In this document: positions 49,215 through 61,556 of the stretch, one piece after another
Layout of the letters: every line of letters begins with the position of its first letter
Position numbering within the stretch: the first letter of the stretch is position 1
Assembly: GCF_033568475.1 (NCBI RefSeq)
Contig: NC_133122.1
Coordinates: forward strand, 144,598,861-144,662,860
Length of the DNA stretch: 64,000 nt
Source: Henckelia pumila
Lineage: Eukaryota > Streptophyta > Magnoliopsida > Lamiales > Gesneriaceae
Direction: 5' to 3'
Position numbers and translations under genes: made by a program
The notes under the pieces: model-generated
What the model was told of the DNA's origin: nothing
What the model saw: only the letters and a program-made list of their open reading frames with translations
Databases searched by the model: none

Positions 49215-49335
49215 GGGGTGATGAGGAGCCTCCGAGACGTCAGCGAGCGCATCGCCATCTTAGAGAGGGTAGACGTCAATTCAAATTGCATGAGTTTGTT
49301 CAGACCGGGCCTAAGCCTTTGGTGGGAGGTGAGCC

Positions 49336-50359
49336 TAGGGGTGAGGAAAATATCGGTTTAACCGAAATAACCGCCGAACCGAATTAAATCGGCAATTCAG
49401 TTCGGTTTGATCGTTTGATCGATATTTTTTTAAAAAAAATTTGGTCAATTCGGTTTAGTCGGTTAGATTTCGATTTTGAATTTTAAAACATCGGTTAAAC
49501 CGATTAAACCGATTTAATATAATATTTTTTTATAAAAAATTATTATTGAACCTGATTTTACCTTTGAATGAAGATTATTTATACTGGGCTAGTGGGCTTT
49601 AAACATTATATCAAAAACCAAAAAAGATAACTCACCTTAGCCCAACCCCAATTGCATCGTGGCGTCATCTTCTTCTCTCATTATGTCTGCGTGAGTGCAC
49701 TCCAGGAGTCTAGCCCCTTTGTCTTTCACAAACATGCACACACGACCCGGTCCTGGTCGTCACACCACCACCGTCTTCCCAAGAACCGGCCACTTCCAAC
49801 TCCGGTTCGTTCAAACAGAGCGGAGTCCTGACCAGTACCACGGATTCTGGCTCAACCAAACCGAATCTAAACACTAGCTCGGTCATAGTCAAAGTGTTCA
49901 TCCAACTTCTTCCTCTTTGAACCAATGGACTCAAAAGGTTAGAGGTAAATCCGTTTTTGTTTTTCGAAAATAGGTAAATCGATTTTTGTTTTTCGAAAAG
50001 AGGTAAATCTTCTCCATCTTCAAACCAACTGTTTCTTATCGATTTAGTTCATGATGTGGCTTACCCAGTGGCATTATTGATGTGTGGTGCACTCTTAATT
50101 GTGGGAAAGTCGAAGCATCAATAATTTGAAAGAATGGATTTGAGGATTACATCGAATTTTCAAAGTGTTTTTAATTTTTTTTTAAAAAACATCGGTTATT
50201 ACGGTCATCGACCAAAATAACCTATGTTTAATCGGTTTGGTTAATTCGGTTTTCATGCTAAATATCGATCAGTTCGGTTGTTCAAAAAAAGATTTCGGTC
50301 GGTTCAGTTTTGTTAATTTCGGTTTGGTCGGTTCGGTTTTGACCAATTGCACACCCCTA
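49336..50359 (+). mobile_element. hAT-like nonautonomous element 2 in E1 gag, with gene-like interior
   Basis: The 1024-bp element starts TAGGGGTGAGG and ends GCACACCCCTA. It is flanked by GGTGAGCC (49328-49335) and GGTGAGAC (50360-50367), an 8-bp duplication with one change. The subterminal 150-180 bp on each side are dense in CGGTTTGGT/AACCGAA words. The centre (about 49570-50150) has different composition: a TGGGCTAGTGGGCTTTA promoter-like stretch, a CT-rich leader-like stretch near 49668, and a tandem repeat of ggtaaatccgtttttg-type units near 49945-50010. It may be a captured host fragment. Confidence 0.85.
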
Positions 50360-50726
50360 GGTGAGACTCCTGAGGCAACAGAGGATTGGCTCGAGCGGAT
50401 GGAGTACTGTACGTTTCCATGCTTTTGACTGTTCGGAGGAGCAAAAGATGGAGGCCGCTACATTCCTGTAGGAGCGCCGAGCTCGTAAATGGTGAAGATC
50501 TGTGTCTGCTCAGACTCTTCAGGTGCAAGGTAATGTTTCGTGGGTCGATTTTTGCAAGTTGTTCCGTCAGTTGTATTTTCCTCCATCTAATTTCCTATTG
50601 TCCACATATTGGTGCCAGTTTCGAGGCGAAGTATGGCCACTTTCTCCAAGGTCTGAACCAGAATATCTTTGACAGAGTCACTGTTTGCGACGTTCCTACG
50701 TACTATACGGGCTTGGTGAACCGTTG

Positions 50727-51923
50727 TGTAGTAGCCCGGTTCCATTTTACAAGATTAAGTTGATAATCATATTTAGATATGATTAAGAGATTTGAATACG
50801 ATCAGCCGAACCAAGGAATTGAGTCCAGAATACCTGGAAAAGCTTAATGGGATTATTTGGGCTCAGGCAGTTCGGAGGGTCCGCACCCAAGGGACTTTGG
50901 AGACACGTATGGAGTTTGGAGGTTGGTGAGATCGAATGATCCGATCTTGGGATCGGACGGTCCGACTCACCCAGGGACAGGTGTCTCAATCTCGTGTATG
51001 AGATGACGTCATGGCTGATGCCACATGGCTGGATCGGACGATCCGAAGGCAAAGATCGGACCGTCCGATGTGTCACCAGGACAAGTGGCAAGAAGGGTTG
51101 TACATGTGTATCAGACGTAAGAGATCAAACGATCCAAAGAGGGATCGGACCGTTCGAACTTGCATGCATGCAAAGTGGATATCATGCAGAGATCGGACCG
51201 TCCGAACCGAGGATCTAGAGGAAGAGCTTCTAGGATCTGCCTTAGTAAGGTACGGAAGTATTATTCGAGATATCCAGATTGAGTATGTATGTATTATGTG
51301 TTTCATGGATTATGTGATTGCATGTTTTATATGCCTTTATATACATCATGACACGACTGTATGTTGCATACATGAGCATATTGATTTTCATATCCTTGAG
51401 ATATCCTGTGGTAGGGTGCTCACCCTACAAGTTTGTGGATGGTTGGATACGTAAGTCCTGTGTCAAGTCACCATGATGTTTGGACACTTGTACTAGTATC
51501 AGGTCACCATTATCCACTGGGTATAGGAGCCACCTCCTGAGGCGACGGCGCAGCGTGTTATATACCCTGGACCCGGTCTATGAGCTAGTTTCTTGACCTG
51601 AGTGTCTTGGTACCCAGTTCATTTGCATTCATGCGCATATAATAGTGCATACTCATACTCTTATACTGAGCGTGTTAGGCTCACTTTCGGTTGTTTTATG
51701 TTGGCTGGATGCCCTATTTCCATGGGGCAGATGCATGTAGTTCTCATGGGGACAGGGAGATTAGGTGGTGAACAAGGCTGGATAGCAGGGTTGACTACTA
51801 GGTTTTGCTTACCTGGTATACTTTTATTTTAAGATTTTGCAGTTACTCTGATTAATATTATTTATTGTTTAATTTCATGCTTAAGCTTCTGATTAGTAGG
51901 TGATCACGGTGCGGATCACTACA
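50727..51923 (+). mobile_element. Solo gypsy-type LTR (S2) in E1 gag
   Basis: A 1197-bp segment starts TGTAGTAGCCCGG and ends GCGGATCACTACA. It is flanked by CGTTG (50722-50726) and CATTG (51924-51928), a 5-bp duplication differing by one CpG-type change. Its ends are close to those of E1 and E3. It carries an array of GATCGGACsGTCCGA-type inverted repeats at 50927-51211 and a perfect TGACGTCA site at about 51005. Gag sequence continues on both sides. Confidence 0.9.
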
Positions 51924-52381
51924 CATTGTCTCCAAGCTGATATCAGTTTGAGACAAGCAAGGGAGTTGCAGTTTTCTCGACCTTCGAGTTTCTTGGGTTC
52001 GCGTGCTCAGTATTTTAAGAAGCAGGATGCTACTTCCTCTTCTTATTCTGGATCTGGCGGTGTATTCCATTTTGGTCGTTAAAAGGGCGAGGCTCCTTGT
52101 GAGCAGTGTAGGAGGAGACACCCTTCAGGCCAGTGTTGTTGTTCTTCTGGCATTTGTTTTCTCTATGGTCATATATATGAGACATTTGAAGAGAGACTAT
52201 CTTAACCGTGTTGGGGAAGAGAGTGGTTCTGTTAGTGGCAGAGGTTCTTAGGCTATCGTTCAGCAGCAACAGTTGTAGCAACAATATTCTCAGACTTCTT
52301 CTCGTGGTCATTCTACTTTGCGCCCTTGTGTCCAAAGGCAAGTGTTTGAGCTTAACTAGGAGCAGGCTCAGGCTGACAACG

Positions 52382-54414
52382 TGTGACGACCCGGTTCTTA
52401 ATCTCAATTAATACAACAACATTCAATAGTCAAGGCTAAATATCAAAAGCCTAAACCAAACAAAGAATTTTTTTTTTTAAGAAATTGCCCTGCGCGCGCG
52501 AGCTCTCCCCTCGTGCGGGCGCATGCCAATGAACCAGCACCCTGGCCGAGTGGCTCGCACGTCTCGAGCAGGAGGCTTGCCCGCGCGCAGGCTATTCGTC
52601 CAGAAAATTCAGGGGTGCTCAGCTGCTGCTAAATACTATCCTTGACCCATCTACAACCTTTCCAAGTTCAAGAAACATCATTCAACAAGGTAGAAGAGTC
52701 ATTACTAAGACCATAACATATCCTTCAATACATCAAGTCTAGAGTAAACACATAAATATCAAATGTGATTACAAGTTCAAGTCTAAACTAAACAACTCCA
52801 ACTCTTGTTCTTAGCATAACTTGACAGCAACAACACATCTAAACCGGATCATCACACTAATCTCTTAAGTCTCGACTCATCAAGCCCGTCTTTGCCCTGT
52901 TCCTGAACCACCTGTTGCCATGCACACATACAAACACGACAACAGCCGGATAACTCAGGTGGGAAACATATTTCTCAGTAAAACCAACTAACATGCATAG
53001 AAAATTATAATTATCAAACTCATGATAAGAAATAAAATACAATGCATGATTTAAAATAGGTTTCTCTCAAGAATTCTCTCATTTCGTCGGTTGGGATCCC
53101 GAGAAAAAGATATCATAACTAAACCACCGACTCTCCCGATCGATATGGGGCTACTTATCTTGCTTCTCTAGACTTTGAAGCCACCATACATGTAAATCAG
53201 ACGCTAGGCTATCTCAACCACCCAGGCCATACACATATAGTTCCTCAAATCGTCTATTCGAACGTTTTCGTTCATTTCAAAATCAAAGAACAAGTCTCAC
53301 AAGATGAATGCAACATATAACATCAATATAGCATCCATTAACATCATAAATTCATTCAATAATTCACATAAGAGCAAGTAACAATTAAGTATGTGATTTA
53401 GGAAACTCGATACAAACCATCTCGAGTTTTAATCCCATTCAAGTAGTAGTCCACTTTTACCTTTCAATTGTGAGGTTTCAAGGTGTCTTAAAAGCTATCC
53501 AAATCTGAACAACAACATAACTAAATCTGTATCAAAATCTGCCCTCAAGTTCAATCCAATTCTATTGGCAAAATAGACTCCAAACCTTGCTTCAACTCGT
53601 TCCTGGTTTGACGTTTACGTTCTTGAACTCAAAATACTTCAACCACAATCTGAAATGAAGTATATACATCCAACAACATCAATACATTTCAATCATATCC
53701 CAACTCAATAAAAGAAGATAGCAAAACAGTTAACAATCACAAGTCCGGCGGCGTAACGGCATAAAGTCGGCAACCGAAACTCAAAGCTACCTAAACTCAC
53801 AATCATATACAACATATATCAGCTGTATACCACTAAAACCCAGCATATCAGATGCTAAGCATGTCACATTAAAGCTGCTAAATCATCACAATAGCATACA
53901 ATCACCATTTCTGAATCCATCTTCACTATAACAAGATATAACACTTCAAAAACTTCAAACAAAACACAACGTACTGATCTCTGCCATTTTCGAATTCTCA
54001 AAACATGATGAACCAAAATAAAACTTACACCAAATCGAAGGCCTTATTGTAAGGATTCCAGAACACTTTTCGGAATCAAAATCGGATAACTTGAACTCAC
54101 AATATTGGCATTTGAAGATGAAGATGAAACTTGAGTTTCCTTTCCTCTTTCTCTCTCGGTTCTTCTCTGATTTTTTCTGATAGAAATGAGTAGCATACAC
54201 GTTCAAACTCATGTGCAAGACAAGTGTCCAATTAAAATCTAAAAATTGCACCTTGGCCCCTCAAATATTGCTTATTTGTAATTCAGTCCATACTCAATCA
54301 AATAATTTAATTTCAATCCTAAATAATTTAAGAATATTAGAATTTAAATCAAAACTCTAAATATTCCCAAATTAAATATTCTCGGATTAAAATTAAATAA
54401 TTCCGGGCGTTACA
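52382..54414 (-). repeat. 3' LTR of E4
   Basis: This LTR is 2033 bp, the same length as its sister at 59519-61551. A CG-rich inverted-repeat region lies at 52490-52600, close to the 3' end in element sense. It has more substitutions relative to its sister within this CG-rich part than elsewhere. Confidence 0.95.
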
Positions 54415-54513
54415 ATTCTCCCCCACTAAGACACGATTTCGTCCTCGAAATCTCAAGTACTATCAGCATATCATATAAAACGAATAACAGAAAGACTGAA
54501 GAAGATACTCACA

Positions 54514-54999
54514 TCATTGAAACATCTCTGGAAATCTTTGTCGCATGTCCGATTCCGTCTCCCAGATTGCTTCTTCAATACCATGACGACTCCACTGAAC
54601 TTTCACAAGCGGAATAGTATTCGTCCGAAGTTGCTTCTCCTTACGATCAAGAATCTGAATTGGCTTTTTAAAATAACTCAAGGTTTCATCGAGTTCAGCC
54701 TCATCAGATTGAATCACATGAGATTCATCAGCAAGATATTTCCGAAGCATCGATACATGAAAGACATCATGTATTCCGGATAAGGATGGAGGAAGAGCTA
54801 ATCGATAGGCAAGATTGCCTATTTTCTCAAGAACTTCATATGGACCAATATAGCGTGGAGACAACTTCCCTCGCTTGCCAAATCGTACAGTGCCTCTGAA
54901 CGGAGAAATCTTCAGAAACACCCTATCCCCCTGTTCAAAAGACAAAGGTCGACGTCGAATATTGGCATACTTAGCTTGTCTGTTCTGAGCTGTCTTCAT
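54514..54999 (-). pseudogene. E4 integrase C-terminus and chromodomain
   Basis: The frame shows [52 protein letters not shown] and HDVFHVSMLRKYL, then the chromodomain-like VQWSRHGIEEAIWETESDM. Chromodomains in these elements are thought to steer integration towards heterochromatin through modified histones. A one-base frameshift near 54996-55010 separates it from the integrase core. Confidence 0.88.
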
Positions 55000-55805
55000 T
55001 CTTTTCTGAATAACTTCACCTTGTCAGTCATATCTCGAATCATGTCAGGCCCAACATCAAGTACCTCTGAAATATCATCCCAGTAAAGAGGAGATCTACA
55101 CCTTTTACCGTACAAAGCTTCAAACGGAGCCATTTCAATACTCGATTGATAGCTGTTGTTGTACGAGAATTCACAAAGTGACAGTGAATCTTGCCAACTA
55201 GTGCCAAAATCAAGCACTACAACTCTCAACATGTCCTCCAAGGTCTGAATGGTATGCTCAGACTGTCCGTCTGTCTGTGGATGATATGCTGTGCTCAGGT
55301 GTAGCTGAGTACCTAAAGCACTCTGTAAGCTGTGCCAGAAGTGTGATGTGAATCGAGGATCGCGATCTGATACAATAGACTTCGACACTCCATGTAATCT
55401 GACAACTTATCGGACATTAATCTCTGCCATCTGGTCGTGTCTATAAGTCATACGATAAGGAATAAAACACGCTGACTTTGTCAATCTGTCGATAATCACC
55501 CAGATAGCATCGAATCCTCTAGAAGATCGAGGTAACTTGGTAACGAAGTCCATGGAAATATGATCCCATTTCCATTCAGGCACTGATAAACTATGCAACA
55601 AACCAGGCGGTTTCTTTCTTTCAGCCTTCACCTGTTGGCAGTTAAGACATCGAGACACAAAATCAGTGATATCTGACTTCATTTGTTTCCACCAATATTG
55701 AGTCTTTAGATCATTGTACATCTTCCTACCACCAGGATGAATGCTATAAAGACTACAATGCGCCTCTTTCAGTAGTTGTTGTCGCACATCAGAAATATCA
55801 GGCAC
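54996..55805 (-). pseudogene. E4 integrase zinc-binding and catalytic core
   Basis: The frame from 55805 contains the HHCC zinc finger (HCSLYSIHPGGRKMY then CLNCQQVK), the core segments WDHISMDFVTKLP with a catalytic aspartate and [14 protein letters not shown] with the second, and the [11 protein letters not shown] segment with the catalytic glutamate. A TAA at 55404-55406 lies in frame between the first and second core parts. Confidence 0.9.
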
Positions 55806-55868
55806 TACAAGGCGATTGTTTACATATAAAAGATCATCTCGAACCTGGTATTCAGATACATGCCCTGA

Positions 55869-56630
55869 TCAGACTTTCTCAATTGAATTCTGCACATTCT
55901 GATCAAGTTTCTGAGCATCTTTAATTCGCAACAATAACACTGGTTCAACTTGAATGTGATAAAGTCGAAGAGGCTGACAATTCGTGTCAAATACTAATCC
56001 AGAAAGACAACATTCTTCAATCAAATGGGATACACCAATTGTCGATAAAGATAGAGAACATACCTTTCGACTCAGTGCATCAGCAACTGCATTAGATTTT
56101 CCCGGGTAGTATTTAATCTCACAATCAAAATCTTTAAGCAAATCAAGCCATTTGCACTGTCTCATATTCAATTCTGAATGTGAAAACAAATATTTCAGAC
56201 TCTTGTGATCAGAATAAATCTCAAACTGTTCCCCGTACAGATAATGTCGCCAAATCTTCAAAGCAAATACAATGGCGGCCAATTCAAGATCATGAATCGG
56301 GTATCTGGTCTCGTGAGGCTTCAATTGTCTCGAGGCATAAGCAATCACATGCCCTCGCTGCATCAATACACATCCCAAGCCTCGATGAGATGCATCACAA
56401 TAAACAGTAAAACCACCAGTACCTGAAGGAATCGTCAAGACTGGTGCACTGGTCAGTCGTTTCTTCAATTCAAGAAAACTGGATTCACAAGCTTCAGACC
56501 AGATAAATGGAGCATTCTTCTGTGTTAACTGAGTAATTGGCTTTGCAATACTAGAAAAATCTTTAATGAATCGGCGATAATACCCAGCCAAACCCATAAT
56601 ACTACGTATCTCAGGAACAGATGTTGGTCT
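55869..56630 (-). pseudogene. E4 reverse transcriptase end and RNase H
   Basis: From the connection segment [14 protein letters not shown] the frame runs into RNase H with [15 protein letters not shown], the [16 protein letters not shown] region, [10 protein letters not shown] and [10 protein letters not shown]. It ends at a TGA at 55866-55868 before integrase. Upstream it is separated from the RT core by a TGA at 56631-56633 that replaces a tryptophan codon. Confidence 0.9.
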
Positions 56631-56633
56631 AGA

Positions 56634-57896
56634 TCAGTTAATCACAGCCTCGACTTTGCTTGGATCAACAGATATACCATCTCCGGATATAATATGTCCA
56701 AGAAAAAAAACCTGTTTTAGCCAAAACTCACATTTCGACAATTTAGCATACAGTTTCTCAGCTCTCAGAGTCTTTAACACAGTTCTCAAATGTTCTGAAT
56801 GATCGATCAGATTCTTCGAGTATATCAGAATATCATCAATAAAAATTATAACGAAGTCATCAAGATATTTCTGAAAAACACGGTTCATCAAAGCCATAAA
56901 CATAGCTGGAGCATTCGTCAGACCAAACGGCATAACTATAAACTCATAGTGGCCATATCTGGTTCTGAAAGCAGTTTTCGGAATATCAGAATCTCTGACT
57001 CGCAGCTGATGATACCCAGATCTCAGATCGATCTTGGAATAAACAGCAGAACCCTGCAACTGATCAAACAAATCATCAATACGAGGAAAATGATATTTGT
57101 TCTTTACCGTTGCCTTGTTCAGTTGCCGGTAGTCGATACAAAGTCTCATGGAACCGTCTTTCTTTCTGACAAATAATACTGGAGCACCCCAAGGAGAAAC
57201 ACTGGGTCGAATGTATCCCTTGGCCAGTAAATCTTCCAATTGTTCTTTCAATTCTTTCAATTCCACTGGTGCCATTCGATAAGGTGCTTTAGAAATTGGT
57301 ACAGTACCTGGCATCAGTTCTATGCTGAAATCAATCTCACGATAATGAGGTAATCCCGGAATTTCATCGGGGAAGACGTCAGCAAATTCACTAACCACTG
57401 GCAAATCAGCCAGGTTCGGGCTAGTTTTCAGAACATCAACTGTATAGACAATAAATCCCTCTGCTCCTTTCTGCAAAAGTCGAGTCATAGATAATACCAA
57501 AATCAGAGAAATCTTAGCACGAGAACCCTTACCATAGAATTTCCATTCTCCAGCCATCTCGGGTCTGAACCTCACCACTTTCTGAAAACAGTCTATGGTA
57601 GCTCTGTACTTGGTTAGCATATCAATCCCGATAATGCAATCAAAATCAGACAAACCAAGCACAATACAGTCTATCTCTATTCCATTACCATCAAACTGTA
57701 GCGAACAATTCTTAACTATCTGCATGGATATAAGACCTCTCCCCAAAGGTGAAGTGACAGATACTACAACAGGTAATGATTCAACAGGCACAACATGTAA
57801 TAATGCAAATCGTTCAGAGATAAACGTATGAGATGCACCTGTATCTATTAATACATAGGCAAGATAACCATAAAGAGAACAGTTACCTGCAATCAC
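56634..57896 (-). pseudogene. E4 protease and reverse transcriptase core
   Basis: The 420-codon frame begins with the retropepsin motif [12 protein letters not shown] and its partner [11 protein letters not shown]. It continues into [80 protein letters not shown] and the catalytic [10 protein letters not shown], ending at [12 protein letters not shown] and KVEAVIN. All visible catalytic residues are present, so this part decayed less than its surroundings. Confidence 0.92.
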
Positions 57897-57911
57897 ATCA
57901 TCTGGTGCTCC

Positions 57912-59093
57912 CTATGCCTGTTCCTCTGTCAGTGCAAAGACGTGAGCCTGTTGTCTCGAAGGCTGACTACCTGTCTGAATCCCTCCCGGCCTTGTCTGTT
58001 GCTGTGGATGTGATGGTTGGAAGGAATGAACAGAAGAGACTTGCCTTTCAGGTTGAGCCACTGATCGTGATGACTTTGTACCTCGTGATCTTCCAAAACC
58101 TCTTTGAGGACACACCCTAGCAAAATGGCCAGGCTGATGGCATATATGGCAACTCCCAGATACACCTCGGCACTGATCGGTCGGATGACTTCCACCACAA
58201 CTGTTACAAAACATTCCTGACTTCGGTTTTGAGCCACTGGAACTAGATGAACTGCTACCTGACTTTTTAAACTATTTCCCTCGATCTTGCAAACATCCTT
58301 TCTTACCACTGCTACTACCACTTTCAAATTGAGGAGGTTGTTACGGAACCTGAACCGGAGGTTGTGACTGCCTCGGAGGCTGAGCGGCATACGAAGCTCC
58401 TCGTTGTTGTATCAAACCAGTTTCCGCTCCTTTAGCATTATTCAAGGCCTCAACAAAAGTATTCGGTCGCTTTGTATTCACCAAAGTAAATACATCTGGA
58501 TGCAGTCCATTAATGAACTGATCAGCCATTGCCTCGTCACTATCAGCAACATGTGGAGCAAAGCGTAGCAAGGTAGAAAACTTTGCAACATATTCTTCAA
58601 TGTTTAAGTTTCCCTGCTTCAGATTAGCAAATTCAGCACCCTTGTCTTTGCGGTACAACACTGGAAAGAAGCGTTGGTAGAATTCAGTTTTGAAGATGTT
58701 CTAGGTGAGTACTGTTCCTCTACGCTCCAGAGCTTTCTTTGTTGTGAACCACCAACTCTTTGCAACGTCATGCAACGGGTGCCATATCAGTCTGACTCTT
58801 CGTTCATCAACATAATCAAGTGAATCAAATAACATCTCCATATCATCAAGCCAACCTTCACACTCAACCGCATTCTCAATACCTTTTAGTGTTGGCGGCT
58901 TATAGGATTGAAATCTTTTCAGTAATGTTTCCATTGGAGTGGCGGTCATATCTGTCATGTCTCTAGAAGTACTTCCTTGTTCATTGCTAGGAATTTCTGT
59001 AGTTGGTGGCACTATCGGTGCTACAACTGTCTGTTCTGGCAGAGGAGTAGGAGCTTGCGGTCTAAAAGGTGGTCGTCCTGGTCGTCGAGACAT
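57912..59093 (-). pseudogene. E4 gag with CCHC zinc knuckle
   Basis: The start is at 59093 (MSRRPGRPPFRP). The capsid domain has YKPPTLKGIENAVECEGWLDDME and EFANLKQGNLNIEEYVAKFSTL, and the C-terminal zinc knuckle reads CHICHQPGHFARVC after a CNSCGGSHPTDQC box. In-frame stops are at about 58698 (TAG), 58338 (TAA), 58269 (TAG) and 57909 (TAG). The last replaces a glutamine just before protease. Confidence 0.9.
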
Positions 59094-59502
59094 ATCTGAT
59101 TATCAAAATGGTTAGGATACCAAATATATCTCAGTCCTCCTCTGATCATCTTACCTCTGATCAAGACTCGGTTCTAATTCAATCTTAAATAAAGAATAAA
59201 TATACGGATATCAAACATGCTTCCAATCAATTAAGATAGTCGGGTAAGCATGTCAAGAACAACAGAACACATGCCTCCAATCGTTTCAGATATTCCAGTA
59301 AGCATGCGTCTTTAACAATCGTAAACCATACTTTCAAATAAAATTACAAAATCATATAATCAAATACTTGAAAGTAAAACATGCTAGCATTTACAACATG
59401 TAATTCAATCATGTAATAAATCATAGCATGATCAAATAAGTAAGCAAGGAAGAAGACTCGATCTACCCCACTCACTATCTATCGTAGTCCATATTTTTCT
59501 TT

Positions 59503-59513
59503 CTCTGATACCA
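59503..59513 (-). other. Primer-binding site of E4 (initiator tRNA-Met)
   Basis: On the minus strand the sequence reads TGGTATCAGAG, five bases inside the 5' LTR end. Confidence 0.85.
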
Positions 59514-59518
59514 CCTGT

Positions 59519-61551
59519 TGTGACGACCCGGTTCTTAATCTCAATTAATACAACAACATTCAATATTCAAGGCTAAGTATCAAAAGCCTAAACCAAACAA
59601 AGAATTTTTTTTTTTAAGAAATTGCCCTGCGCGCGCGAGCTCACCCCTCGCGCGGGCGCAGGCCAATGAACCAGCACCCTGGCCGAGTGGCTCGCGCGCG
59701 CACGAGCAAGAGGCTCGCCCGCATGCAGGCTATTCGTCTAGAAAATTCAGGGGTGCTCAGCTGCTGCTAAATACTATCCTTGACCCATCTACAACCTTTC
59801 CAAGTTCAAGAAACATCATTCAACAAGGTAGAAGAGTCATTACTAAGACCATAACATATCCTTTAATACATCAAGTCTAGAGTAAACACATAAATATCAA
59901 ATGTGATTACAAGTTCAAGTCTAAACTAAACAACTCCAACTCTTGTTCTTAGCATAACTTGACAACAACAACACATCTAAACCGGATCATCACACTAATC
60001 TCTTAAGTCTCGACTCATCAAGCCCGTCTTTGCCCTGTTCCTGAACCACCTGTTGCCATGCACACATACAAACACGACAACAGCCGGATAACTCCGGTGA
60101 GAAACATATTTCTCAGTAAAAGCAACTAACATGCATAGCAAATTATAATTATCAAACTCATGATAAGAAATAAAATACAATGCATGATTTAAAATAGGCT
60201 TCTCTCAAGAAATCTCTCATTTCGTCGGTTGGGATCCCGAGAAGAAGATATCATAACTAAACCACCGACTCTCCCGATCGATGTGGGGCTACTTATCTTG
60301 CTTCTCTAGACTTTGAAGCCACCATACATGTAAATCAGACGCTAGGCTATCTCAACCACCCAGGCCATACACATATAGTTCCTCAAATCGTCTATTCGAA
60401 CGTTTTCGTTCATTTCAAAATCAAAGAACAAGTCTCACAAGATGAATGCAACATAAAACATCAATATAGCATCCATTAACATCATAAATTCATTCAATAA
60501 TTCACATAAGAGCAAGTAACAATTAAGTATGTGATTTAGGGAACTCGATACAAACCATCTCGAGTTTTAATCTCATTCAAGTAGTAGTCCACTTTTACCT
60601 TTCAATTGTGAGGTTTCAAGGTGTCTTAAAAGCTATCCAAATCTGAACAACAACATAACTAAATCTGTATCAAAATCTGCCCTCAAGTTCAATCCAATTC
60701 TATTGGAAAAATAGACTCCAAACCTTGCTTCAACTCGTTCCCGGTTTGACGTTGACGTTCTTGAACTGAAAATACTTCAACCACAATCTGAAATGAAGTA
60801 TATACATCCAACAACATCAATACAATTCAATCATATCCCAACTCAATAAAAGAAGATAGCAAAACAGTTCACAATCACAAGTCCGGCGGCGTAACGGCAT
60901 AAAGTCGGCAACCGAAACTCAAAGCTACCTAAACTCACAATCATATACAACATATATCAGCTGTATACCACTAAAACCCAGCATATCAGATGCTAAGCAT
61001 GTCGTATTAAAGCTGCTAAATCATCACAATAGCATACAATCACCATTTCTGAATCCATCTTCACTATAACAAGATATAACACTTCAAAAACTTCAAACAA
61101 AACACAACGTACTGATCTCAGCCATTTTCGAATTCTCAAAACATGATGAACCAAAATAAAACTTACATCAAATTGAAGGCCTCGTTGTAAGGATTCCAGA
61201 ACACTTTTCGGAATCGAAATCGGATAACTGGAACTCACAATATTGGCATTTGAAGATGAAGATGAAACTTGAGTTTCCTTTCCTCTTTCTCTCTCGGTTC
61301 TTCTCTGATTTTTCTGATAGAAATGAGTAGCATACACGTTCAAACTCATGTGCAAGACAAGTGTCCAATTAAAATATGAAAATTGCACCTTGGCCCCTCA
61401 AATCTTGCTTATTTGCAATTCAGTCCATACTCAATCAAATAATTCAATTTCAATCCTAAATAATTTAAGAATATTAGAATTTAAATCAAAACTTCAAATA
61501 TTCCCAAATTAAATATTCTCGGATTAAAATTAAATAATTTCGGGCGTTACA
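59519..61551 (-). repeat. 5' LTR of E4
   Basis: This LTR is 2033 bp and is collinear with the other copy throughout. In the CG-rich array (59627-59735) this copy keeps longer uninterrupted CG runs, for example ctcgcgcgcgcacgag, where the 3' copy has ctcgcacgtctcgag. Confidence 0.95.
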
Positions 61552-61556
61552 CAACG

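Larger units (their letters stand above)
48487..52381 (+). pseudogene. E1 gag, in pieces split by three insertions
   Basis: Coding pieces lie at about 48555-48594, 49215-49335, 50360-50726 and 51924-52381. Removing the insertions restores an order homologous to E3 gag: GDEEPPRRQ, FVQTGPKPLVGGE, TPEATEDWLERME, FLQGLNQNIFDRV, YTGLVNR, then RPSSFLGSRAQYFKK and a diverged zinc knuckle (CEQCRRRHPSGQC). Several stops (a TGA at about 48580, others after 50420 and 52200) and frame changes show it is dead. E4 interrupts it at 52382. The remaining part of E1, protease, resumes at 61557. Confidence 0.85.
52382..61551 (-). mobile_element. Chromodomain gypsy retrotransposon E4, full length
   Basis: Perfect CAACG duplications (52377-52381 and 61552-61556) flank two LTRs of 2033 bp each (52382-54414 and 59519-61551). 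On the minus strand the LTR starts TGTAACGCCCGG and ends GGGTCGTCACA. The primer-binding site for tRNA-Met (59503-59513, minus) and a polypurine tract TAGTGGGGGAGAA (minus, about 54415-54428) are in place. Gag, protease, RT, RNase H, integrase and chromodomain follow each other in one original frame broken by about seven nonsense codons and one frameshift. The order and chromodomain fit the Tekay/Del branch. Confidence 0.95.
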
